Assembly: GCA_003833135.1 (NCBI GenBank)
Contig: QZLH01000063.1
Location: 8,843 to 50,297 of the forward strand
Source of the DNA: Oehlia diaphana
Taxonomy: Eukaryota > Glomeromycota > Glomeromycetes > Glomerales > Glomeraceae
Direction: 5' to 3'
DNA length: 41,455 bases
Shown: positions 32,315 to 41,455 of the stretch, in pieces
Layout: every line of letters starts with the position of its first letter
How positions within the stretch are numbered: position 1 is the first letter of the stretch
Made by a program: the position numbers and the translations under genes
Notes under the pieces: model-generated
What the model saw: the letters and a program-made list of their open reading frames with translations, nothing else
The model's database searches: none
Told to the model about the DNA's origin: nothing

Positions 32315-34509
32315 ATGAGTAAATCTATGAATCCTTCGCTTGGATATAACCCATATTTCGACCCGAACTTGTCTAATGGTGAAAATAATCGATATACAAG
32401 TGAATACGAAGAAACGAGTGAATACGTTGATAGTTCAGAATTTAGAAATAGTTATTCTACAAGTGTCGGTACACATGATAGTATAGTATATTCTGAAGAT
32501 GCTGTTATTCAAAGACAACCCTCAAAAAAACTTTTAGTAAATAATCCTGGTAATGCAGGACGCGGTGATTCATTAAGAAAAATAGCTAGAGGAGATTCTG
32601 TAAAGAAGATACCTAATCTTGATAAATTTGATCCTTATCCCTCAAATGGTACAGCTGTAACTGTTAAAAAACCAGTTACAAAATTTGAAAAACTTCAAGC
32701 ATGGATGATCAATGAAGGTATATCTAAAGAAGGATAGAAAGGCATTATACATATCGAGGAAGTAATGTTTTCTAATTATTATTTATCAATTCCAGGCGGT
32801 CGTGCCATATTTTTTGGAGTATGGATAGCACTTCACGGTTTGGTTTTTGCTTTAGCTTTTCTCAATTACTTTTATAGCGATAATTTGACGGGAGCAAGAG
32901 CCGCTTTTGGTATAACATATTCAATTGCAAGATCATCCGCATTAGTTCTTCATCTTGATGCTGCCATGATTTTATTTCCTGTTTGTAGGAATTTAATTTC
33001 CATTATTCGTGCAACACCTCTTAATAATATCGTACCTTTCGATGAAAATATCGAATTTCATAAAGCTATTGGCTGGTCTTTACTTTTTTTCTCTGTACTT
33101 CATACTGTTGCTCATTGGGTTAATTTTGCAAAACTAGCCATTACTGCTCCTTCTCCAATATTAAGATGGCTTGAAATTAATTTCGAAACGGGACCTGGTG
33201 CAACAGGCTATGTAATGCTTATATCGTTGGTTATTATGGTTGCTACTGCAAGAGAAAGTGCAAGACGAAGTCATTTTAATAGATTTTGGTATTTTCATCA
33301 TCTTTTTGTTCCATTTTTTGGAGCTTGGGCCTTTCATGGAGCGTTTTGTATGATTAAGCCTGATAGAGAACCAAAATGTGATAGTATTGCTAATTTCTGG
33401 AAATATTGGATAGCTTCAGGAGTAATTTATATTAGTGAACGTATTCTTCGCGAAATTCGTGCACGAAAAAGATCTTATGTTTCAAAAGTTGTCATGCATC
33501 CTTCACGTGTTGTTGAAATACAAATTAAAAAACCTTCCATGTCAACTAAAGCTGGACAATATATCTTTTTATCCTGTCCCGAAGTATCACTTTGGGAATG
33601 GCATCCTTTTACTTTAACATCTGCACCGGAAGAGGATTATATATCTGTACATATACGTGTTGTTGGTGATTTTACCAAAGCTTTATCCATAAAATTAGGA
33701 TGCAATTTTGATGAGGAATTAAGAATTCGTAAAGAAAATAGAGATCGTATAAAAAGTCAATATGATGGAATTGATATTTCATCAAATAACCCAGAACTTC
33801 AAAAAATTTTACCTAGGATTATGGTTGATGGTCCATTTGGAAGTGCTTCTGAAGATGTGTTTAAATTTGAAGTTGCTATGCTTGTTGGTGCTGGCATTGG
33901 TGTTACTCCATTCGCTAGTATTCTTAAAAGCATTTGGTATCGCGTTAATTACCCCACAAAATCGACCAAATTATCTAAAGTATACTTTTTCTGGGTTTGC
34001 CGTGATTATGATGTAAGATTTACTAAAGCTTTTTTTTTTACTTTATATATTTTCCTAATACTTTTCTTTCAATGAAATTTAGTCTTTCGAATGGTTTCAA
34101 TCACTATTGTCAGCTATAGAAGAGCAAGACATTGAACAATTCATTGAAACACACATTTATCTTACGGGTCGATTACGTCATTCGGAGGTTGGAAATATTC
34201 TCGTGAATGATGATGGTAATGTTAAAGATACAATTACAGGCCTTCGCGCGCCAACACATTTTGGTCGTCCTAATTGGGATAAGATCTTCTCGAATATGAG
34301 AGATCAATATCAAGCAACGGATATTGGTGTTTTCTTCTGTGGACCAAAACCACTTGGTAAAACCTTACATACGAAATGTAACCTTTGGAGTCAAGGTTTT
34401 GAGGATGGAACTAGATTTTTTTATGGAAAAGGTAAGAGGCAATTTAATATTTTTTACTAAATATGATTTAATAATTAATTCAATTTTCTTTCTTTTAGAA
34501 AATTTTTAA
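32315..34509 (+). CDS. nox: Superoxide-generating NADPH oxidase (fungal Nox)
   Basis: Moves electrons from NADPH through FAD and two haems to oxygen, making superoxide for hyphal development and signalling. Four exons (32315-32717, 32796-34012, 34083-34431, 34499-34509) give 659 residues. Exon 1 encodes a soluble Ser/Tyr-rich tail of 134 residues; the join NEG-GRAIFFGVW restores the usual start of the first membrane helix. The haem domain has His pairs in EFHKAIGW...LHTVAHW (14 apart) and YFHHLFVPFFGAWAFHG. The FAD motif is HPFTLTSAP. NADPH sites are VDGPFGSASED, VGAGIGVTPF and FFCGPKP. The tiny last exon completes the canonical KENF C-terminus. No EF-hands, so it is of the NoxA/NoxB (gp91phox) kind rather than NoxC; the long tail leans towards NoxB. 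Ferric reductases lack the KENF end. Confidence 0.93.
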
Positions 34510-35027
34510 TCAATCTTTTAAGATTGTTCAATATACCCATTTATAGATAGAAAAATCACATTACAATATAGAACGACTAATTATTTATTCTTTATAATTG
34601 ATGCATGTATACCAGTTAGTTTTTTTGTTATAATTTTAGTTGTTTAATATTTGAGAATGTTCTTAATGAAAAACTTTACTTAATTTACTCATTCATATAT
34701 GGATTTATTAGATTTATTATCAATTTACACGTTTGGAATCTATCGATCTTTTATATCCAAATATCCTTGTGTAATTGCTAAGTAGTACTTACTAAATGTT
34801 TATTTTTGCTTAGCTTTGAATCAAGTAATAAAAATGAAACATGTCAACATGTACAGATTCTCAGTTATAATGTAACCTATAAAGTAATAACTTAATAAAA
34901 ACGAAAACCTCGTTTTCGTGTAAGATATATAAAATACAAAATTCGAGATAATTATATAGAGAATGTCACACAAAATTGAAAATTTATCATTATTTACAAA
35001 TTTAATAAAAAATTGACTTTTCAATTT
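34510..35027. other. Spacer between convergent Nox and anoctamin genes
   Basis: 518 bp, AT-rich. It contains a perfect hairpin at 34901-34919 (listed separately) close to the 3' end of the anoctamin gene. No coding signal. Confidence 0.6.
34901..34919. repeat. Perfect inverted repeat, 8-bp stem and 3-nt loop
   Basis: ACGAAAAC and GTTTTCGT flank CTC. The hairpin lies 108 bp past the anoctamin stop and about 390 bp past the Nox stop, in the shared 3' region. It could mark a 3' UTR element of the anoctamin mRNA. No T run follows directly, and fungi do not use bacterial-type terminators. Confidence 0.5.
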
Positions 35028-37595
35028 TCATTCAGTCTTATAGTCGTGGATGGCAGAACGAAGTGATTCTTCAAGATCATTACCCCACGTCCAAGTTCCT
35101 CCTTTCTCTTGATTTGATATTTGTCTCTTAAGAGCAGGTGCTCTCTTTTCCAGTAACCGTTTCTTTGCATTATATTCCTGACTTTTAATATAGTCATCCG
35201 CAGAACTTGGAATGGCGGACATCATTTGTCGTACAATATAGCGAACAATACTGAAAATATGTTCAGTACAAAATATGAGTGCCATCATAACAATTAACGA
35301 AGCAGATGAAAATGCCTTTGAGGTTGGATGGTATAGATAAAGTAAAGAAGGATTTGTTATTGCTGATAACCAAGTAAGTAGCTCCTATAGATACAACAAA
35401 TTATTGTTAGTAAAAAGTTTATTATAAAACGAAGAAAAAAGAATTATTATGGTATCTACCAAGTTTTCCAACCAAGGTCCAATGCTATCAGCACGATGTG
35501 GTATTGGTCGTCGAGTATGTACACATAACTTGATGGCATCAGAACGTAATTCTACCAAATTATTGATAAGTGCCGCTATTGGTGTTAATGGCCATATTAC
35601 AGAGAATAAGCTTACATAACCGAACTATAATATAAAAATTACAAATTAAAACGAATATTTACATAAAATTTTATTGTTTGAAACTTAAATATGATAAATT
35701 TAATACCTGAGTGATAATTTCAGCATAATCCTCAAATATATCATACACAGGTAACTTAGCTTCTCTTCTAATTCTCTTCAAAAATGCAGACTCGTCTTCG
35801 TTTCTTGCATCATCTTTGGTGGTAGTCCGTTGTATTTTCTTAACCCCAACTGCCCCAGCTCGAAGTAAATAGGGTAATGCAATTTCCATGAAAAGGCTCA
35901 TAATTTGACCAGTCAAAACAAAATATTTCAATTCATTCATCAGTCTTTCTGGCCCAACAGGTTCAATTGTGACTGATAACCCAAATATTTCAAAAAAACT
36001 TCCAAAGTATTGTCCAATCTCGTAATTGAAAGGGATATAAATCCAGCCAATAAAGAAAATTGAAAGATTTCCTATAAGAAAGTTGGATATGAAGATCTTT
36101 TGAGAGAGATTAAATTCATAATAGGATTCAGTCTCATAGTTTTCATATTCGTTAAGACGCCGCGCAATCTTTGTGTAAAACATGCTTAACGCAGGAACTA
36201 AGGCACAATAAGCTACAGTCGGTAGATACATCTGTAATAAAATTTTCGATATAAAATTTATTAGCATCACAATAAAATGACAAAACAAAATTGAACACAT
36301 ACCAACTCTTCTCTAAATGGCCCATCATAATAGTCAGACATTATAACATTAAGTAAAATATAGAAAAGCAATGTCACAGATAATGTTAAACTAAACATAA
36401 TAATTATTGGAGCTGCGACAGCTCTTCGTAACCATCTTCTCCATGGAGAAAAATAAGGTTTATTTTCACCAGTTATGGGATCTGGAATGTAATATTCTTT
36501 TTGAAAAGTTGGACGGCAACGTTCAACGCGAGAGTAATTACGTACTCCCCACCAGACGGATAACTCATATTCCTTTCGTCGCCAAAATTCTACGAATACT
36601 ATGGACCATAGGGCAATTGAGACCCCATAGAAGATGGAATATTCAGATAAAGCCAACCAAGTAAATAAACCAACAATTGATGGCACAATGAGCCATACGC
36701 AATAGTATTGAAGAAAAGCGAAATAATATGCAATCTACAAAATAAAATAAAAAAACTTATTTAGCCTCACACATTAATTCTTGTGAAATAAATATGATTA
36801 AATACCTTTTCTCCAAAATGATTTCTTAATCTAAACAGATCTTCTTTTTCGATTATCCACTTGGTTGACCAAGTCTTTATCCACTCCTATTAGGATGTGA
36901 TAAATTAAAAGTCACCAATTAATTAAAGAGAAAAAAAATTTTTTGCGTATGTTATTTTTATTCATAGACTTTAAACCTCATTGTATTCGTCATCTTGAAG
37001 AAGCAATATACTCTCAACCAATTCGAAATCACCAAGTCCAGGATTAATACCAGCACCTTTTTCTTGTACGGGTTTTGTTATAATTTCATATACTAGACGT
37101 AATCGTTCAGAGTCTGGTAGAGGCTCGTCGTTTTCGACTTCATTATCATCTTGAATATCCTTTACACGAACACCTGCAAACCAGTCATTAATTCTACATT
37201 CATAGATATAATGACAAATTAGCTAATATAAAAAACGACAAACTATTTATTTTGAAACAATACCTCGAGGTTTCGACCTCTCTCTTTAGCCTATGTAAAT
37301 CACAGAGAACAAATATAAATATTAATTTGTCAGAGCCTCTGCGGACTTCAGCTTGAAGACCAGCCTGTTCTAAACTATATATAACTTTTCTGCACGTTTC
37401 TTCAAGCTTCTTTTTATGTTCTTCCTTATCAGTCGGTGGCAAACTCTTCGTTGGAATCGTTCGAAGGAGTATTATGTAGTCAGCAAAGATATCTTTGTTT
37501 CCCTTTTGACGAATTTGGTGAAACAGTAATTTGTCCGTCCCTTGAGCCAAATTCGTTGAATTTACTTGTGAATCTGCGTCGGAATTTTTGGACAT
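35028..37595 (-). CDS. Anoctamin / TMEM16-family membrane protein
   Basis: TMEM16 proteins are Ca2+-gated lipid scramblases or ion channels; fungal Ist2-like members also tether ER to plasma membrane. Seven exons on the minus strand (37595-37264, 37193-36977, 36886-36806, 36734-36303, 36231-35707, 35624-35460, 35384-35028) give 702 residues, near the 735 of the fungal scramblases studied structurally. A soluble N-terminal domain (1 to about 200) ends with WIIEKEDLFRLRNHFGEKIAYYFAFLQ, a typical entry to TM1. About ten membrane segments follow. The family signature in TM7-TM8 is clear: FEDYAEIITQFGYVSLFS, then WPLTPIAALINNLVELRSDA, which holds acidic residues (Glu/Asp in DYAE and E-x3-D) at the usual Ca2+ positions. 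The short basic C-terminus (about 60 residues) lacks a long Ist2-like tail. Scramblase or channel cannot be told from sequence. Confidence 0.9.
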
Positions 37596-38075
37596 TATTA
37601 ACGTTAAGTTGCAGAAAGCTTGAGGAAAAAAGTTGGGATTTTATAATAAACGAATGATGTCAACATTGCATTATAATTTATGACATCATATTAACCCATT
37701 TTGGCGTAAGGTAGAGTGATCACAAATTTTTTCGGTTTTCTTTTATTCATATCGAGGGCTTTAAATTTAAATTTAAGACTATTTTTTGCCAATTCGATTA
37801 ATATACCACTTACAATTTGAGCTCTTTTATTTTTTATACGCACTTTACGTTAAGAAGGTTTGTCTTTTGAGTATATTTCATGTAACAAATATAATAAGCA
37901 GTATTTTAAACTTTTTATCTTTGCCAAATTTGGTATCAATTCATAGCACAAATAAGGCTAATCATCTATGCATAATTCATATGATTCACACTAACTGAAA
38001 TTGATCAACTTATTATTATAGAGTGATCTTTAACGCTCAGCACCAGGGGTAAAATTCATCAAGAGTATCATATTA
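37596..38075. other. AT-rich spacer upstream of anoctamin
   Basis: 480 bp with no supported gene; a 70-codon plus frame (37786-37998) is hydrophobic but unlike any family I know. The promoter of the anoctamin gene should lie at the left end. Confidence 0.55.
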
Positions 38076-38160
38076 CAGTCAACTCCCTATAAATGCACCC
38101 TTTGGGACCATATAAGGACCCAGAAATATACATACAGAGGTAGGGTACACAGATGCGTCG
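38076..38160 (+). mobile_element. Truncated end of a Tc1/mariner-like MITE
   Basis: CAGTCAACTCCCTATAAATG starts right after a TA at 38074-38075. It aligns for about 70 bp with the left end of the complete element at 39684-40136, including later strings like ACATACA and AGGGT-ACAC. No matching right end is found before 39684, so this is one end only. Confidence 0.55.
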
Positions 38161-38579
38161 CCATCATAGTGGAATTAGACGGAGTAAAGTTTTGATTTGC
38201 GTACAATTTAAGAATTTTTCATTCATAGTTAGGTCATCAAGATTGCGTTTTTTTTATCAAAATTTTATATGTAAAAATTTAGTTTGCGGCCAATCTTATA
38301 TTCAGTATATATAATTTTAGTAAAATATTATTGAAAAAATGGTAAATTAGAATAAATTCTATTTGTTCACAATAGTATTTTGTTTTATAAATAATATAAA
38401 AGTCATGATAAAATAATTTATAACTTAATGTCTGAAATTTTATTTGCGTATTTTTGCAGGATTTTAATATCAGGTGTCAATTATGCGTACTATTCATATA
38501 AAAATTCTCTAGCGTACAGCTCATAGTAAAAAAATTTTTTCATTACCTGACCTCTATATATGTATTTTTGGATCCTACT

Positions 38580-39230
38580 TTAGATATATAGATAGATAGA
38601 TTTTGGCCTTACAAAGAGAGTGAAAAACAACGGGAAGGAGAGCATTCTCTGTGCTAATGAAATAACAACTTGAGAGTCAATATGAATATTGCCTGTAACA
38701 TCACGTAATAAAGGTTTAAGAATAGATAGAATAGCTTGTAATTCAGCATGGAGTGAGAAAGGCCACGCCAAAGTAATTGTAGAAGAATGATGTGACAGAA
38801 TGAAATCATTTTCATCAGCCTATATTCAGCCAAAACCAGAAGAAATATTAGGAGAACAAAAATTAGAAATAGAGCTATCAGTATAAAATGTATAATTATT
38901 ATTATTTATTAGGGATAGGGAGGATGACAAATAAAGGTTCATCAAAAACACGCAAAATTTTAAAATTAACATCAATATTAAAACCAGGAGGAGAGGCAAA
39001 CCTATTACAAAAGAAACTAAAGTAAAAAAGTATAATAATAAGAAAGAGAAAAGATAAAGAACTAAGAAAAATTGAAATTCAAATGAGCAGATAAATGAGG
39101 TAGTCTAATCATCCAATGTGTAATGGAATAAAACCAACATATAGAACTATGAGTATTTTTAATCAGGGATAATAGACTTTATTTCCAATGTGACAGAAAA
39201 GGGTAGCCACCCAAGTTTAAAATAATTAGT
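38580..39230 (-). mobile_element. RNase H part of a decayed non-LTR retrotransposon
   Basis: On the minus strand a type I RNase H domain can be followed from FYTDSSISN (about 38885) through SLHAELQAILSILK (about 38745) to GNIHIDSQVVISLAQ (about 38690). The three catalytic acids Asp, Glu and Asp of TDS, AEL and IDSQ are all visible. An in-frame TGA stands where GFGWI-type relatives have Trp (about 38838). Before it, in another frame, lies NIDVNFKILRVFDEP (about 38940-38990). Upstream traces to about 39230 (HWMIRLPHLSAHLN) may belong to the end of the reverse transcriptase region. The order fits the C-terminal end of a LINE ORF2. It is broken and cannot be active. Confidence 0.65.
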
Positions 39231-39683
39231 GGGAATAATTAATTAGAATGTATGAATAAATATAAGAAACTGAATGTATTTTATTTTTTTTATTTTTATT
39301 TTTATGATGCAGAAAAACAAAGTTATAGTACAAATTATAAGGACAAAAAATACATTTAAATCACAAACTTGGCAGACCTAAGTAAATAATGATTTCTGAT
39401 TTTAAAGAAAAGCGAGAAATAGGAGGAATCTAAAATCACTTTTGAAACACTAATCAGAAGAGAATAATAAAACATACTGAAAAACATACATAAAAATACT
39501 ATCTAATATCTAAATTATTTTCTATAATGCAATCAAATATAAAATAAATGATCTGTATTGTTCTTTCAACTTGATAGCTGCCACCTGTAAATATTTTCAT
39601 AGGCAAAATGGTTTACACTATTCAAAATTGTTAATTGCTGAATTGTAAATACATGAAATGTAGATAAATAAAAGAGTATATTA
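39231..39683. other. AT-rich repeat flank
   Basis: About 450 bp of A/T-rich sequence between the LINE relic and the MITE. I see no coding signal or RNA gene. Confidence 0.55.
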
Positions 39684-40136
39684 CAGTTAACTCTCCCTAA
39701 GTGCACTTTTCTTAGGACTAGACATGAACATACATTTATAGAGGGTGTGCACTTATATAATTTTATGTGATATGTAAAAAAATTATCATACTTTATTATT
39801 GTTTATGTAGTATTATATTATATGCCATTTTAACATCACTAACTGCAGTAAGATATTAAGATAAACTCGCAGTGACGTGCTACTTGCACAGCAAAAATTG
39901 CATAACATTTATTTAATTCTACTTATTTACACAAAATTTATTGGTGGGTTAAAAGTTGAAATCACATGTATGTATTTAGAGAAAGTACTTTAATATGTAT
40001 GGTTCAGAAAATTTACTGCACGGTGTTAATAAAAAGGGTGCACTTAACTACAAAGTCTCAAGCTCAAGACTAAGCTTGAGAGTATACTTACAGATGAAGT
40101 GTACTTATAAAGGGTGCGCTTAGAAAGAGTTGACTG
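39684..40136. mobile_element. Complete 453-bp Tc1/mariner-like MITE
   Basis: The element starts CAGTTAACTCTCCCTAAG and its right end, read inverted, is CAGTCAACTCTTTCTAAG; over 23 bp the termini agree at 19 positions, and all four differences are transitions. TA dinucleotides flank both ends (39682-39683 and 40137-40138), the target duplication of the Tc1/mariner superfamily, and CAGT ends are common there. Sub-terminal GTGCACTT-like strings recur inside near both ends. No transposase frame is present, so it is non-autonomous. Confidence 0.75.
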
Positions 40137-41168
40137 TACATAGTAATAAGAAGATAGAACTCATTAAAAAGAAAATCATAAATTCAAAATATTGGAAAGC
40201 TATTAGAATAATCAGTAAAAAGAAAATTTCTGTAATAAAAGAAAAAAATAATACTAATTTGGAACTGACAACTTCATATGCATTGTCTAAGTTATCCTGA
40301 AGGTTGATAACTATGTGAAATTTTTTCTTAATATGGTCACATCTAATAAGATCCAGATTTTTTAAAATATTATTATCACACTTTAAAGGGCGTCAAATTC
40401 AGATATATTCTTTATAGCAGTATTGATTATGAGTTATATTAATTATACCAGTGAATTGAAGATTAAATTTCTTATACTCTTTCACTAGTATAATTAAATT
40501 AGATTGTAATTTTGTTTACATTTTGATAGGTTTTACTTAGAGAATCATTTGTTAATATTTATTTTGCTTATAGCAAATGATACTAATATAGCTGGTGAGG
40601 TTCTTAGTTAGATCCAAATATTAGTATACTTTGTTAATAGATATATTATAAAATTTACTGAAATATTTAATTTCTTTATCTGCTACCTCATATGTGGTAG
40701 ATAATTCATATTATCATATTATCTTTTGATAATTTTAAATTTTTTATATTAATTATGGCTACCTGATTTGAGAATAAAGAAATTATTTTTATTATAATAT
40801 TTATAAAGGAGATCAACTAGTATATAAGGTAAAAGATTAGTAAAAATTTCAATCTTATATTCTTCAATAATTATTGTCACTACATCAGGTTTATCATAAA
40901 CTATATTGATAGTAGTAAAATTTTTACCTTTAACTGTACATTGTAAGAATATATAATTTATTAATTTTAAAACAACAGATGATATTAATAATAAAGAAGG
41001 TTAATTATTAAGTGATTATATATATTGTATAATAGAAGTTAAATATTGATAATTGCCTATTCTAGAGGACGTCTAAAGCAGAGTCAAATTACGTGACTTT
41101 GAAAAAAATTTATTTCTAAATAAAATTTTTCACAATATATATACGACCTTTTAAACATATATACTAAA
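40137..41168. other. AT-rich spacer
   Basis: About one kilobase of very AT-rich DNA with frequent stops in all frames. No gene, RNA or clear repeat seen. Confidence 0.55.
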
Positions 41169-41372
41169 TGTATTTTGGCCTGCTCTACAAGTTTACTTAG
41201 AATGACAAAATGAGTTTTGAATGCCATTTTTGATTTATTTGACTTTTCATTTTTGTCTATCCATTTTTGGATATGATCAGCAAAAAAGCTTTTGCTAATA
41301 TATAAAGTGAAAACTAGTATTTAAAATCTACTTTTTAGCCTTAAGTAAACTCGTAGAGCAGACTAAGATACA
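41169..41372. repeat. Long inverted repeat (31-bp arms, 142-bp loop)
   Basis: The left arm 41169-41199 (TGTATTTTGGCCTGCTCTAC at its start) is the reverse complement of 41342-41372 at 27 of 31 positions; all four differences are transitions. A direct repeat AATTACGTGA(C)TTT lies outside at about 41087 and 41443. The size suggests a fold-back MITE, but the true ends may extend past the window. Confidence 0.6.
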
Positions 41373-41455
41373 CCTATTTTATGATTTTCAAGTTTATGTT
41401 AAACTTGATTCATAAAAAAATTAGTTCACTCATATTATATCGAATTACGTGATTT

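Noticed and set aside
32315..32737. Separate 140-residue gene upstream of Nox
   Set aside because: A GT-AG intron (32718-32795) joins it in frame to the Nox membrane domain at the expected place, and exon 2 alone lacks a good start.
1..41455. tRNA, rRNA or CRISPR loci
   Set aside because: I looked for cloverleaf-type patterns, rRNA-like GC-rich blocks and regularly spaced repeats and found none I could defend. A dedicated tRNA scan could still find a split gene.

Overview
The window looks like nuclear DNA from an AT-rich, early-diverging fungus. The genes are typical eukaryotic housekeeping genes split by short introns of about 60-80 bp (GT-AG, with one GC-AG). The gene set is fungal (two-gene-size NADPH oxidase, fungal-length anoctamin), but it includes an AP-4 beta adaptin, which most Dikarya have lost. 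The relics (a Crinkler-like P-loop NTPase, a Tnp2-type transposase, a LINE RNase H and an expanded lineage-specific family) resemble those of arbuscular mycorrhizal fungi such as Rhizophagus. The genus is my inference from recognised families, not from a database search.

Layout. 1-7.9 kb is a gene-poor, repeat-rich block: homopolymer tracts, a MITE-like element, a decayed Crinkler/AAA-ATPase-like gene (minus strand, about 2.84-4.0 kb) and a decayed Tnp2 (CACTA) transposase (plus strand, about 6.24-6.69 kb). 7.95-21.4 kb is a compact housekeeping island of seven genes: medium-chain acyl-CoA dehydrogenase (-), eIF3h (+), D-aminoacyl-tRNA deacylase (-), DNA polymerase kappa (+), otubain OTUB1 (-), mitochondrial ribosome recycling factor (+) and AP-4 beta (+). 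Divergent pairs there share 120-370 bp promoters. 21.4-25.9 kb is again poor, with a broken copy of an expanded family (minus strand) and a broken small gene (plus strand). 25.95-37.6 kb holds a second island: LPA acyltransferase (-), a 925-residue GT2-like glycosyltransferase (+), an RRM-only PPIE/Cyp33-like protein (-), a NADPH oxidase with a long N-terminal tail (+) and a TMEM16/anoctamin (-). 37.6-41.455 kb is repeat territory: an RNase H relic of a non-LTR retrotransposon, a complete 453-bp Tc1/mariner-like MITE plus a truncated relative, and a long inverted repeat at the right edge.

The genes form no single pathway. Loose themes are genome and translation upkeep (Pol kappa, eIF3h, DTD, mtRRF), membrane and lipid traffic (LPAAT, anoctamin scramblase, AP-4), and redox or mitochondrial metabolism (MCAD, Nox). 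All exon joins below were worked out by hand from frame, splice sites and family similarity; each multi-exon CDS sums to a multiple of three.

The most interesting points are the AP-4 beta gene with a GC-AG intron, the PPIE-like protein that lacks its cyclophilin half, the Pol kappa C-terminus (UBZ, RG stretch, PIP-like end), the CGG-N4-CCG palindrome upstream of Nox, and a recurrent pattern of apparent Trp-to-stop transitions in the decayed repeat-family genes.
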